Positions 10,976 through 23,417 of a stretch of 64,000 bases of DNA are shown piece by piece. How positions within the stretch are numbered: the first letter of the stretch is position 1; every line of letters begins with the position of its first letter. Source of the DNA: Rhodamnia argentea (taxonomy: Eukaryota > Streptophyta > Magnoliopsida > Myrtales > Myrtaceae). Location of the stretch: the NCBI RefSeq assembly GCF_020921035.1, contig NC_063157.1, forward strand, positions 22,957,015 to 23,021,014, written 5' to 3'. The notes under the pieces were generated by a model that was given only the letters and a program-made list of their open reading frames with translations, did no database searches and was not told the DNA's origin. A program made the position numbers and the translations under genes.

Positions 10976-12999
10976 CTGATTTCACACGTGGTATATATCC
11001 GTATTCAACTATAAATATTTCGTCTTATGATTGCTGGTAAAGGAAAATTCTTTATTTTTATAATTGCAAACATCGCATTTTAATTATCGCGCCACTTCAC
11101 ATCTCATATTTCACCCCCTTCCGTGTTATTCTGCAATTTGCCTTATCCTTCGGCTTCAATTTAGCTTTATTGTTCACAGTCTATAATGTTGGATTAGATT
11201 ACTTATCCTGATGGGACCTTCTCTCTAATCAATAGTCACTTGTATTTTGCAAAACACCAACCAATGGGAAGACACTATTTGTTGGTAGTTTGTTTGCAAA
11301 ACAAGCAAAGAGGTGCAATGACTCATATCGAAAAGATAGTGAGTGTGTGGATCCAGTTACAAATGGAAGGCTTCTAGCCTTACAATTGAAGACCATGGCC
11401 ATATGGACTAGATCCTACTGTATCTGCATGCGGATGCACGAAAAATTACGAATTTAATAGCAATGTCTCACTGGAATTTCTCCGCGACAAAATATCTTTC
11501 ACCAAAATTTGTTCTTTGGCTTTTAAATGTAAAAAAGGTCATGTGGGGATTCCAAAAAGGAGTGATTTAGATAATAAAAAAAATCAACACGTAGATTGTG
11601 TAAAAATTTCAATAAAATCATACTAACGGGAATCAAACCGGAGTTTGCCTTGAAAGAAGGGCTCAAATAGTGCAATCTTAAGAACCGATACACTGATAAT
11701 TGTAAGAAATTACACAAATGTAGACCAAACTAGAGTTTGACTCAACGGAGTCTAGAGAGCCCAATCCCTACCAAAAGAATGAACGAACATACTCAAAACT
11801 CATGTACTCAAACCTTGTCGGAGTTTGACTCGACGACAGTACCTGAACATGCTTCGATACCGCATCGGAGTTTAGCTCGATGATAAAGTATCTAAAATAA
11901 AGACAAATGCTAGAGTTTGACTCGACGATGAGAATATGAAAACTATAGCTAAAGAAAATAAAATACAACACGAAAAGTAAAGATAAAGGTAACTGTGCTC
12001 ATTTGTTAGGGAGGGGAGGGGGGATAAATGGTGGATGCCCGATAGTATTTACAATGGTTGAGTCAATGACTACTACATGATGGTTATAACTTTTAGCACT
12101 TCCTTGTTGGTTATCTCCACGTTCATCATTTTGCACGAGCTCACTTGACTAAGTATTCAAGCAGTTATTTAGGTCTATGTGACGGTCCATGTAACTGTCG
12201 ACAGTTTCTAGTTACCTGCATTGGTTCGGCTTTCTTCTCCTTTGGCCCTTGAAAATCGTGCCCACATTGTCCCACTCTTTCAGAACCTTCGGACTGAGTC
12301 TTTAGGAGGCTACAAAAGCTCGAGTAACTATCAATAACTGTTCTCCTACCGCATATTCAAATAATGGCTGTTTATCTATTCTGGCGCACCTCTTGAAAAT
12401 TACTTCAAACCCTTGGAGGCATCTTCTATTATCAGTACCAACATTCATGGCTATTTCATCTCCTTCGTCGTGTGTAACTGGTTGCGACACGTGGCATTGA
12501 TCGGTGGTAGTATCGATAGGCTTCCTAAAATTCTCCCATTGATCAACTACTATAGAGTCCTCACCTGCCATGCAGGTGCTCTTTCCCCTCAAGCTTTAGG
12601 CACGTGCGTCGATGGACAAGTTATTTCTGGTGTCAACAACCATTAGCAACTTTGTGGGAGCAAATAATTGCTTAAAAGTGGTGTTTCCACGCATCAAAGT
12701 CGTTTTATATTCTTCCCAATTGTTTTTCTGACAGGTACTCTATAGTTCATAATCCGAAATGCACATCAACCCGTCGTTAATTTATTCATCGGCCTGCCCC
12801 TGACATGCTCGCTCTGTTGTTGCATTCAGGGAAGTTGCAACTGGACAGGGAAATACTCGTCTCATCTAATCTCGAGCTTCGAAGAATTTAAACACGTCAA
12901 AGCATGCATTGAAGCCAAACCCACGCGACAAAAGTTAAAGACAGAAGGTCAAGGAGACATAAGCCATACCACAAATTACATGATGGGACTCTCTCTGTC
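10976..12999. other. intergenic, degraded repeats, no gene supported
   Basis: 10976-11100 is the third-party flank shared with 19500-19650. Between 11730 and 11935 the phrase GAGTTTGACTCGACG recurs about four times at irregular spacing. On the minus strand, 12302-12592 holds a 96-codon open frame with no family I recognise; it may be chance or a decayed exon. A CT/GT-rich tract lies at 12985-13012. Confidence 0.5.
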
Positions 13000-13130
13000 T
13001 CTCTCTCTGTCTAGAGGGTAGGGATCGAACAATGGAATAACACAATTTAGAATACCACTAGACTGAGATTTGGCTTCATCCGAAACTTTCCTGCTTCACT
13101 TTATAATAAGTAAGATAGACTTTGTGGTCC
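13000..13130 (-). repeat. segment repeated in inverted orientation at about 21200-21300
   Basis: The minus-strand reading (gtttcggatgaagccaaatc, then tagtggtattctaaattgtg) matches the plus strand near 21235-21285 with scattered differences. Both lie just upstream of the BAHD-3 and BAHD-4 upstream blocks, but in opposite orientation. It is probably a small dispersed element. Confidence 0.65.
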
Positions 13131-13249
13131 AAACCTTCGATTAAAAGGCGTTTGAATCTACGACAATAGAGATCGACCCCATAATAGGCAACCAATTCAA
13201 TATTATCTGGGATAAATGACGCAAATGACATCTGAACTTTGGTTTAATG

Positions 13250-13383
13250 TGCTAATTATAATGGAATCTTCTATTGGATGTAGCCCTAGTTTAAGGGTAA
13301 ACTAGGATAAAATCTTATGTATGGATGTCTCTTTCTCACTTTTGCACTTTACTTCGTTGTGATTGTATGCCGAAGCCTAACAG
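13250..13383 (-). mobile_element. LTR fragment of the 10153 family, inverted
   Basis: The minus-strand reading begins TGTTAGGCTTCGGCATACAA at 13383 and runs through TAAGATTTTATCCTAG and CATTATAATTAGCAC. It is colinear with 10153-10280. The rest of the LTR is missing. This is an old broken relic. Confidence 0.65.
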
Positions 13384-13435
13384 ATAGAGCCGCTCATATA
13401 ATATTTTCATTACACTGGCGGTATATGCTCTATTC

Positions 13436-14580
13436 TTTTTAAAATTAAAGGTTAGCGACTTGCGTTCAATTCTAATATTGAGAGATATATGATTATACTC
13501 ATTTTTGTCATCTACTGATGGCGGCTAACATTGAAGATACTCATTTTTGTCTTCTACAGATATATGTTATTATACGAAGAAAATTGTTATTGAAGGTACT
13601 TCCATTTTAATTTGCACCTGCGTGACATATTATGAAATTGTACAATCACTATTGTCATCACAAGCCTTGCAACTTCCAAGAAGCCAATCCCAGTGATTGT
13701 ACACTTTCATATTAGAACACCATAAATAGAAAGTATGTCTATTTATACGACCCGTGGGAAAGGTATCTTTTCAAAATCGGAAGAGATAAGTCAATCCGAT
13801 TTAAGGGTACGTTCCTCTCTAATCTCTCTCTCTCTCTCTAAACCTTTTCGTAGTATTCTTGCTTTTGACAAGACAGGTATAAGTCTTTGTTACTGAGGAG
13901 TAAGCATTAAGGATGTTTTATCCCATTTTACTTGCATACGAGGTTTATTAATGGAACTTGTAGGCATAGTCTTCCTTTACCCGGATTGCTTAAACTTCCC
14001 CGCCAAATTTTCTGCCGTGAATGGAATAGACACCGTGTTCGAGTCTTTGTGTCGCTTGCTTGTGGCCCTTATTCATGTCATTTTCAAATTCTTCAAAAAC
14101 ATATCGTCCCCCTAGCCATTTTGTGCATGTCGTCTTTGATGTGGCCCACTTGGTAGGAGGATGTACCAGGATTACGATGCCTGCCATGGTTCATGAGGAA
14201 GGTAATAATGCCAATCGAGGAAGGGAAGTAGGTTTGAGGAAGTTGGGAAAGGGACTAGGGAGGTTTGAGGAAGTTGGTCGATCATTGGCTTTCTCACTTC
14301 ATTACTTGCTTGTCTAATTCGTAAATCAAGTTTTGCGTACGACCCCCCAAAAAAAAAAAAAATCAAGTTTTGCACCTCCAAGGAGACTTCCGTACTCTCT
14401 CTTCTTTTCATACATCTGTTTGTGAGTTTTCTTCGATTCCAGTTTGCTTGCACATGGTGTTAATGACGTCCTTATTAATTCGCATGGGATCCCCTTCCTC
14501 CACCTAACGATCTTTTTGAACTTTCCAACCCACCATTTTTCTCAGCAAGAGAGCAGGATAGAGAGCTTCGGACTTCTCCG
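13436..14580 (+). promoter_or_regulatory. BAHD-3 promoter, CT-rich leader and presumed 5'-UTR intron
   Basis: A TATA box (TATTTATAC) lies at about 13740-13748. Some 70 bp further on, a TC-repeat tract lies at 13819-13843. The segment is colinear with the region upstream of BAHD-4 (21355-23934) and partly with that of BAHD-5. The phrase ATTTAAGGGTACGT (about 13800) is a good 5' splice donor, and TTTTTCTCAG ending near 14546 is a good acceptor. I infer a 5'-UTR intron of about 740 bp. Its interior block 'cttgcatacgaggttta' (13930) recurs at 22480 and 46073. Confidence 0.6.
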
Positions 14581-16922
14581 ATGGAGGCCTTCCATACCGT
14601 GGCGATCAATGCCCCCATAGTGGAAAGATCCGTCTCTGTTGCCGTCTTGCCAGAACAAGAAACGCCTGGGGGCTCTCTTTTCTTAAGCAACATCGACCAA
14701 GCGTCAGTTTTTTACCTGCCGATGGTTTATTCTTTCGACAGGAGTGACGCCGATACGGTAGACGTGATTAAGAAAGCTTTGTGCCAAGTCTTGGTTCATT
14801 ACTATCCGCTGGCGGGGAGGTTAGCTAGAAACTCGCAAGGGAAGTTGACCGTTGATTGCGAGAAGAAGTTAGGAGTGCCATTTGTGGAGGCATCGGCGAA
14901 TTGCGACATCGAAGACCTAGGTGACATGAAATTCCTCGATCGTAATGTTTTGCAAAAGCTTGTTTATGGAGATGCTACTGAAAATACGGTAGAAGTTGCA
15001 CCCCTTTTAACAGCACAGGTCAGGAGCAAATTCTTTCTTCCTCTTCCGCTGATGGCCGACACTTTTCTTTTCAATTCTATTTTGTTCGGTTTTCTCGTCA
15101 ATGTTTTGGTAGATGAAGTTGGTGACAGCGTAAGAAAAGATAGATTGTTAGGTTGAAGAATTTTCATCATATAGCAAAAGTAACGGTCGACTTACTTATA
15201 ACAAGTATTCTCAATATGACTTTCTATGACCAAGACAGCTTTCTGTAACCAATAGAAACTTTGACTTGTCAACTTTTGCAATAAGTTGCTCATTATTGCG
15301 GTTAGCTAATTTTTTACATACAAAAATGAAGTGTAAACTAGTTTTTTCTCAACGGGGTAAGTTTGGTAAAATAATAAACAGCAATTTATCTACAATCATG
15401 ATAAAAATTCCTGTGATTTTCTTTATACTATGATAACATTCAAGTCTTAAAGACTAGTTTGTAATTCCCTATGGATGTTACGAGTTGTCATAGATAATAA
15501 CAATCAATATCGACTTATTACCATTAAAATACCCGCGGATTTGATCCTTCACTTAAGAAATCTCATTAGCCGCATCTTGCTAGGGTCCTTTCAATAAGAA
15601 ATTAAGACAGTATTTTATAAACTAGGTTCATCTACTTTGGGTCCATCTCTCGCTACCATTGTTGAATTCCTTGGGTCCCAAAAGATTTAACATGCGGCCG
15701 ATCAGATACAATGTTTCAAACCGACGCAAGGTATACGCACAAAATTCATGGAAAACCGCCATGCAAGATTATATCCAAGTACATTACATTAGTTGCATTT
15801 TATTTTAAGGTACTACTAACTTTGGTGACAAATTAAACAGGTAACAAAGTTTAGATGTGGAGGTTTCACTGTGGGGATCGCATTTAATCATTGCATGTTT
15901 GATGGTACCTCCGTAATGAATTTTATGAACTCATGGGCTGAAACAGCAAGAGGTAGACCTTTATCCATCATCCCTTGTCACGATAGAACCGTTCTGACAT
16001 CAAGGGTTCCTCCTCAAATCACTGGTACTTCCGACAGCTTTGTTCACATTAGTGATGTATCAGACTTGAAGGCATTATACGAGAAAGAGCAGATTGTGTG
16101 GAAATCTTTTCACTTCGACAACGCGAAGTTGGCAACCCTTAAAAGAATGGCAACAACCGATGGACAGGTAGATGTTGCGTGCTTCTTTACTGCACATATA
16201 AATGTGATCCTCTGTTGTCAGCTAAATTTTGTCTTGGTGGTAATGGAGTGGTGGCATTTTTCATAACCACATTATGAAGATACAACATACCAAAAGTTGG
16301 GGATTGTGTTGCAATGAGTAAAATTACATCGATCCCCATCACTCATTGTGTTATGACTCACAATAATTTCACGATTCAATGTGAACGACAGAGCATAAGC
16401 AGCTGCTCCAGCTTCGTAGCGCTTGCAGCTCGAGTGTGGCGGGCTCGAACTATGGCACTGAAGATGAAACCGCACCAACTGTCGAAGCTTATTTTTCCTG
16501 TTGATTTCCGGTCTATGATGAAACCGCCAATGCCCGGATACATCGGGAATGCTGTGGTCGAAGCTTGCTGTCTCTGCACCGTGGGAGAGTTGATCGATGA
16601 GCCATTCTCTTTCACAGCAGGGAGAATACGGGAGGCAATCGAGAGGGTGAACGAGGACTACGTGCGGTCATGGATAGACTCCTTGGACGTGCATCAATTC
16701 AACCTCCTCTCATTGACCTCTCTCGTGTTGGTTTCGTGGCAAAGGTTTGATTATGGCTCCACGGATTTTGGATGGGGAAAGCCAAGGACTTTCGGCACCG
16801 GTGACCTGCCGACTGGTTGTCTATTCATGGCGGATGGGAGGGAGAGGAAGGGCATTGTTGTGGTGCTGGGCTTGCCACTTTCGGCCATGGACACTTTCGA
16901 GAAGCTGGTCCAACTTGAGTGA
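14581..16922 (+). CDS. BAHD-3: HHT-like BAHD acyltransferase, intact
   Basis: Predicted cytosolic acyl-CoA-dependent O-acyltransferase of 431 residues, the usual BAHD length. Exons: 14581-15018, 15841-16167 and 16392-16922, all phase 0 with CAG|GT donors and AG acceptors. HXXXD is HCMFD at residues 163-167, where the His is the general base. DFGWG is at 380-384. The N-terminal pattern (VERSVSVAVLPEQETPGG, then FLSNIDQ) and KKALCQVLVHYYPLAGRLAR fit the omega-hydroxypalmitate/fatty-alcohol hydroxycinnamoyl transferase (HHT, ASFT, FACT) clade of suberin, cutin and wax biosynthesis. The true acyl donor and acceptor cannot be read from sequence. The start is chosen because ATGGAGGCCTTC is shared with BAHD-1 and -2 and sits at the same place in the alignment. 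Intron 1 is 822 bp, much longer than in BAHD-5. Confidence 0.92.
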
Positions 16923-18590
16923 TAAATGCTCGACATGCCACGTCCGGCATATCAAATGCTTTTAACAAGAAATAAATAGAGTTCGTCAAAAAGCCCAAAA
17001 TAAGTCGCAATCTTTTTGTTGCATTTTCTTTCGTTTCAAGCAACTCTTATTTTCTCTTGTTTGGGGGGTTACATTCCTTGAAGTTTAGTCACATGCAACT
17101 CTAAAGCACATCACCAAGAATAAGACATGGTAAAGGAAATAACCAGAATCAGACCATCCCTTCTCCCTCTTTTCCTCTCTCTACTTATTCAACCGTGGCC
17201 TCGGCATCACCATTACTGATGCGGTTGCGGGCCGGGCCAGTGATGTTTTGAGGGATGTCGATAGATGAATGCAAATACAAAATAGATTACGATCACCACC
17301 AAGGCATAAAGGACGTACCACCAACAAATGATAATGATCGGGAGAGACAAAGTTCATCACCAAGGCTTGAAGGACGAATCACTTGCCAAAGATATAGAAC
17401 TTCGGGATAAGAGAAGCTCACCACTAGGGCCTGAAGAACGAATTATCGGATGAGGATAAATGACTTTTTGGCTCACCACCAAGGAGTAATCCGCTTTCTA
17501 AGAATAAAGAAACCAAAATAAGAGTTATAAACTCTCCAAAGATATTTGCTCACATAGAGACAAATCCCATAAGTTCCCATTCATCAAAATCATCTGCCTC
17601 ATGATGCAGATTACATTTCTATTTTTTGAGATAATGCTAAACAAAAGAAAAGATTCTTCCCTTACCAAAAAAAAAAAAAAAGAAAAGATTCTTCAAATTC
17701 TCAAAACTGAATAGACTCTTGGGGATTTCACCTAATTATGGCACTTAAAAGCAGCATAGGAAAGACTCCTAAAAAGTTGTGAATTGAGATACTCAATAAC
17801 CAAATGCGTTAAACTAGATGCATTGAAGCTTGAAGAGACTCTAAATTTGTGCACCAGCCTAAGCAGCCCAAAAGACACCTTAAATGGTCATCAAACAGTG
17901 GTAGAAATCAATCAAAATAGCCTCCGGTAATTTGGTTGTCCATAGGGAGTCTCGAAATCGGCAATAAGTCTTGTAAATCGACAACTCTATCGCATATTTG
18001 GCAATCTTCATCCTTGAATCCACATAATTAAATTGCAACAGAAATCGGCTTTGCTTGCATGACTAACAAATGGGTTCAATCTGAATTAGATTGGAGAATC
18101 GTCAATTGATCCAAAGCTCCCAGTTTTATCTTGTTGACCGATAACCTGAGCCAAGTAACAATGAAATCAACAACCTGATTGATGATCGACAATGTCATCC
18201 GTTGATCCATTGAATCATGTTGTGGCTAAAATTTGGTCATTGTGTGCAAGAATAAGAATGAGCCGAAAAAATCGATGAGTTTAGAGTTGAACTTGAGAGT
18301 TGATCGATCAAGCCCAATGCTCCTGCATCAAACTCCTCAGATTGTTGAAAAGTTATCTTCATATCTGTCATGGCTTCATCTTTGAGAGTCAAAGTATCCA
18401 AGCTGCCAAAAGCATCCTCATGGAAAGGAAAGGAACTTGATTTCCAAAAGATTCCAGGACGGCCACTCCAGCGAACTAGATAATGTATCAGCTTCATACG
18501 AATAAATATCTTCAATGCTTGGAAATGAGAGTGTCAACTAATGTCGAGCTGTTATAACCATTCCATCATCTAATAACCTTAGCATTTACG
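16923..18590. other. 3' flank of BAHD-3 and repeat-derived sequence
   Basis: 16923-17130 is the 3' flank shared with BAHD-4 (26870-27040). 17200-17600 read on the minus strand resembles 49990-50300 (cctatgtgagcaaatatct near the start, cgacatcc near the end), so a dispersed element is present in both places. 17670-17690 is a poly-A-like run. The rest, to 18590, has no recognised gene. Confidence 0.5.
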
Positions 18591-19361
18591 TCGTCATTAG
18601 AATGGATAATAAATTGTTTAGGCCTCAAACAAAGATTCCAGCAATCGAGAGATTGTTTAGGCCTCAAATAAAGACTCTAGCGATCGAGAGCCTTAGCAAT
18701 AATGTAAAAGTCCTTATCGCGATAGAATAATTCTTCCATGATTCTGTGAGCTTTTCAGTGAAGTATACTACAGGCTTTTGAGTTTGGGTGAGAACAGCTC
18801 TAATGCCAACTCCACTAGCATCACGTTCTACCTCAAGCACTTGTCAAAATCAGGAAGGGAAAGGAAGGAGACTCACATAGCTTTTATTTTTTTATTTCAA
18901 AAGCACTGTGGGCAGCTTTAGTCCATTCGGATGTTTTCTTCTTCATGCATTGCGTAATAGGAGCCATGATGATGCTGGAATTCTTCACAAAACGTCAATA
19001 AAATGATGCAAGTCCATGGAAACTACTCGCATCAGAAATCAATTTTGGAACGGGCTAAGTCCTTAGTGCTTCCACCGATTCCATCCTTTAACACCCCGTA
19101 TCCCAAGAATACGATCCTTGGCAAAAAGAATTGACATTCCTCCATTTTTGCACATAGCTTTTGTTTTCTCAGGACTTCAAAGACCAGTTTTAACTGGAAT
19201 ACTCGCTCCTCCTCATTCCCACTATAAATAAGAATGTCGTCGAAATCAACAACAACAAATTGACCAATAGAGGTACGAAGAACTATTCTAGCAAAGTGAT
19301 TTACGAGCTTCAAAGATTGGTTTGCACTAGCTAATAGATTAGCTGTCATGTTTCTATACAT
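18590..19361 (-). mobile_element. Ty3/Gypsy polymerase relic (reverse transcriptase and RNase H parts)
   Basis: Minus-strand reading shows the reverse transcriptase palm region (VVVDFDDILIYS, then VFLGYGV). Downstream of it, recognisable RNase H phrases include SGVGIRAVLTQTQKPVVYF. The order is that of Ty3/Gypsy pol. No LTRs, primer site or other domains are attached. It is an old, short and broken fossil. Confidence 0.8.
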
Positions 19362-19690
19362 ATGGATACATTTTTACATATTGTGCGGGTGAGAGATAAA
19401 TGAATTAACGTGGTTATTGCAAGTAAGTTTAATCGTGCATGTCATTAAATTATAGAAAACGTGGCAATGCTAACATTGGTTGCAATTGGGATTTAATGTT
19501 TATTTCGATTTTGTCAATTGATTTCACTCATGGTTTATATTGGTAAATCAACTATAAATGTTTTGTATTATGATTGATGGAAGAGTTAAATTCTTTATTT
19601 TTGTAATTGCAAACATTGCATCAAATTATTGCGCCACTTCACATCACAATATTCCCCTCTAATTGGATTTGTTTACTCATCCTAATGCCA
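19290..19690. repeat. repeat shared with 10081-10152 plus 10525-11100
   Basis: The sequence 'cactagctaatagattag' (about 19325) followed by 'atattgtgcgggtgagagataaatgaattaacg' matches the two sides of the solo LTR at 10 kb when joined. This is the unoccupied form of that site. It overlaps the 5' end of the Gypsy relic, so the shared segment is probably itself retroelement DNA. Confidence 0.65.
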
Positions 19691-20045
19691 CAACTTAAGT
19701 GCCATAATTTTTTTATCACTTAAGTGCCATAACTTCAAAAAAACAATCACTTAAATGCCACAACTTTCAATCGATCACTTAAGTGCAAAACAAATTTAAA
19801 AAACGTTCATCAAAGTGCCAAAATCAAACATGACATAGCACTTGTGGTGAACAGTTTTAAAAGTTATGTCACTCAAATGAACGATTGAGAAGTTATATAG
19901 TGCTCAAGTAATTGGAAAAAAAAGTTATGCCACTCAAGTGAATGCCATATATAAATAATGGCATTCAAGTGATTAAAAAAAAATTATGACACTTAAGCGA
20001 GCACTCGCAGAAAGTTATAACACTTGTGGTGTCCTTATCCCTAAT
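19690..20045. repeat. MITE-like element with 'cacttaagtgccat' phrase repeats
   Basis: The left half repeats 'cacttaagtgccataact' in one orientation and the right half carries the complementary 'aaagttatgccactcaagtg' phrases, forming an imperfect foldback. The right end '...tgtccttatccctaat' matches the end of the related element at 32530-32655. Non-coding. Confidence 0.65.
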
Positions 20046-20129
20046 TCATGAGCACAAGTGAAATTTCTGGATAAGCAGGATATGTCCAACCCTCAACTAT
20101 AATTAGTTTTCATAAATCAGTCTTAGGGT

Positions 20130-21110
20130 GTGTTTGTTTGAGTGAAATTGTTTTCTGAAAATTATTTTTTGGGGTTTTCACCGTCTTACTCACCAAAATG
20201 AATGGTCAACCTAAAGCACTTTTTGGTTAACGAAAATATTCATATATAAAATTGGAAAAGTGAATATCTAAATTTAAAGAAGTGAAAACACTTTCTAGAA
20301 TTACTCATCTTGAATTCTTTTACTATTTTTTGTTTATATTTTTATATTTTATTATTTTTCTTTTTCCTACGTGGTAGTCGGGCCTCAACAATGGCCGGAG
20401 ACCGACCACGTGAGGTCGAGCGTCGCCATATCCGGTGAGCTCGAGCTCGCTCGATCCCGGCAAGGCTCCACCTCGTGTGGCCAATCGTCGCAAAGGCCCA
20501 GCGACCGGCGGAGGAAGAAGGAAAAAGAAAAATATGATTAAATAAATAATAAATAAATTTAAAAAAAACTCCAACTTTAGGTTTAGTCCCAAATTTGCCT
20601 CGAATTTTTTTTTTTTTTGTCTCAGAAAAAACCATAAACTTTAGGTCTAGTCCCAAATCTACTTTAATTTTTTTTTTTGTCTTAGAAAAGTCAACTATTT
20701 TTATTCTATTCTCAAATATGCTCCATTAGCTCTCTGTTCATAAATTGCCGTTAGTTGTCCCTAAATTTCATATAATAGAATGGTTTCATTTTGGAAAATT
20801 TTTCTATGGGTTGGATTTAATATTCATGGGTAAGTGCCATGTCAGCTAGTACCGATCACCCCATTACTTTACTAATGTGGGTTCTTTATCAATGTGGAAA
20901 TGCAACGTCAAGTTGGGGCTAGACCATGGGGTATATTTGAGAATACATTGAAAATTTGTGATTTTTTTAGCAAAAATAAAATTTGGGGCAGATTTGGGAC
21001 TGTACCTTAAGTTTGGGGTTTTTTCCGAAACAAAAAAAAGTTCGAGATAAATTTAGGACTGAACCTAAAGTTGGTTGTTTTTTTAGGGAATTAGGCCTCG
21101 TTTGTTCTCT
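20130..21110. repeat. two nested or abutting MITE-like elements with a GC-rich core
   Basis: From 20565 to 21095 there is an imperfect inverted repeat. The left arm reads 'aactccaactttaggttt' and 'agtcccaaatttgcctcgaa'; the right arm carries the complement. Left of this, 20130-20560 starts 'ttagggtgtgtttgtttgag' and contains a GC-rich block at 20370-20520 flanked by AT-rich DNA. Open frames across the core are not convincing genes. Confidence 0.55.
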
Positions 21111-21736
21111 ATAGTTGATAATGTTGAATGGGATGCCTTTTATGGGGTCGACTACTGTTGTAGATTCAAAGGCCATTCTGTCAAAGCTTTAGATCACAAA
21201 GTCTCTCTTAGTTGTTATAAAGTGAACTAGAAATGTTTCGGATGAAGCCAAATCAGAGTCTAGTGGTATTCTGAATTGTGTTCGGACTCTCTCTTTCTCA
21301 CACTCAAACCCCAAAGAATAACACCATTTGCAAATTACTGATGATACCCTCCCGGTGGGGAAAAAAAGGTTAGTAATTTGTACCTAATTTCTTATATTGA
21401 GTGATCTAAAACTATACTCTTTTTTGTCATCTACTGATGTGTTTTATTATACGATGAACATTGTTATTGAAGATACCGCCATTATAAATGTCAGCTGGAT
21501 AACATGTCATGAAATAGTATGCGACACAAATTGCCAATACACATGCACTTGCACCTTCCAAGGAGCCAATCCGAGTGATCATACACTTTGGGCAATTACA
21601 TTGTAAGAATTCTTCATGTTAGAACATCATAATTGAAAACTCTAGATCTATTTACACGGCCCGCAAGAACGGCAACTTTCCAATATCCGAAGAGAGAAGC
21701 CAATCAAATTTAATGGTACGTTCATCTCAAATTTAA

Positions 21737-22378
21737 GCCAATGAATTTGATCAGTTTTGTCTTAAACATTTTCACGATTTGTTAATTGAGTATATTTGGT
21801 CAATTTAGGTAGGAAATTGCTGATTTGAACGCCGGCTGTCCTACGTGGCACGAATGCCGCTGATGTGGACAATTCATTTATGTAATTTCTATAGCATTTT
21901 TTGGAATTTTTAATTTTCAATAAATTTTTCTTTTATATTTCTTTTTTTCTGCTTTTTCCTTCTTTTCTTTTCTTTTTTCATTTTTTTCAATGTGGCTAGC
22001 AAGGATCATCAGAGCTCGCCGACCACCGGGCGAGGCTAGCCTCTCAATGGCCTAGCAGCCTCACCCGGTGATCGATGAGGTGTGGGAAAAAAAAAAGAAA
22101 GAAAAGAGAAGAAATAACGAAAAGAAAAGTAACAATTAGTAAAAAATTGAACATTTTGTAATAGTATTAACAAATTTAGAAAGTTATCCACGCTAGCATC
22201 GGCTATGTCACGTGGAACGACTGGTGTTTACATTAGTAATTTCCGGCTAACTTGGTGAGATGGATTTAATTGGCGAAAGGTGAAAACGTGTATGACTAAA
22301 TTGGTCAAGTTAAAAAAATTTAAGACTAAATTAGTACTAATCTAATGTGTTTGTGACTTTTATGGTACTTTTTACCTA
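21737..22378. repeat. MITE-like insertion with GC-rich core
   Basis: Absent from the matching BAHD-3 region. AT-rich arms contain complementary phrases around 'ttggtcaatttag' and 'gactaaattggtcaag'. The core at 21990-22085 is GC-rich (gagctcgccgaccaccgggc and its partial complement). Exact ends are uncertain. Confidence 0.6.
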
Positions 22379-22715
22379 ATCTCTCTTTAAACCTTTTCAT
22401 TGCACTCCTACGTTTGACCAGACACGTTGAAGTCTTTGTTACTTAAGAGTAAGCACTAGGGGAGGTGTATCCCGTTTCACTTGCATACGAGGTATATTAA
22501 TGAATCTTATAAGCACAGCCTTCCTTTACCCGGATCACTTAAACTTTGGCATTGAATTTTCCACCATGAATGGAACAGGCCATGTATGAGTCTTCATGTC
22601 GCTTGATTGTAATCCTTACTTATGTCATTTCAGATTCCTCAAAAACATGTCATCCCCCTAGCCATTTTGTATGTGTCATCTTTGACGTGGCTCACTTGGT
22701 AGGAGGATGTATCGG

Positions 22716-23417
22716 CATTATTGTTAGAAGCGCGAAGTAAAAAGCTCGATTCTTTCGTCAGGGGAGATCGCCAAAATATAGCCCAAGTCCGAGCTCATCG
22801 GCATATCCATTTAGAACCACTTTCATTCAAAAACTTAAGCAATGAGTTATGAACCAATTATGGTATATTAACTACTCCACACCATACAAATTCTTCGCCG
22901 CGGGATTTCTCTAATACAACTCGCACATGCATCTGAACAATCTTCACCTCACATGTAAGTTCAGTGTTACATTTACCACCCTCCCTTAATTCAGTTATTC
23001 TTCTACATCAACTTATCTCAACTTGAATTTCCAACGCCCATCTTAAATCGAATCATGAAGGCTGCCATCGAGACTATGTTGCTATAATACAAACCCCACC
23101 GCCCGGAAATCAGGTTGGTCACCAAATTCCTTCATTGCGATATTCACCGAACACTTGAACAGATAGGGGGTCAGCACTAATCAACCATCGGCTCTAATAT
23201 CATTTATTGGGAGCATGCACCAGAAGTCCAATACCTTCACCCAAGAGATCGCCATGAGAGATCCCAAAGCCCGGATCAATCAATATTTCTAGTTGAATCT
23301 ACGTTTACTCAAAAGTTTAAGCCAATAAGTTGTGGATCAATTAGAGCATATTAACTGTTTTATATCACAAAAATGTGGGACTTCTCTAACACAACTTATA
23401 TGTTCATCTCAACAATT
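22716..23417. repeat. about 700-bp insertion with an internal direct repeat
   Basis: Comparison with BAHD-3 shows extra DNA between ggatgtatcggcattatt and ggatgcctgtcatg. Inside, two stretches (about 22780-22930 and 23245-23405) resemble each other: ctcaaaa.ttaagccaa.a.gtt, then gaccaattatggtatattaac versus gatcaattagagcatattaac. Type unknown. Confidence 0.55.

Noticed and set aside
11730-11935. Possible CRISPR-like array of GAGTTTGACTCGACG
   Set aside because: Spacing is irregular, copies are few and imperfect, and the DNA is a plant nuclear genome. It is a decayed repeat.
12302-12592. 96-codon minus-strand frame
   Set aside because: Looks moderately protein-like, but I recognise no family, splice context or neighbour that would support it.
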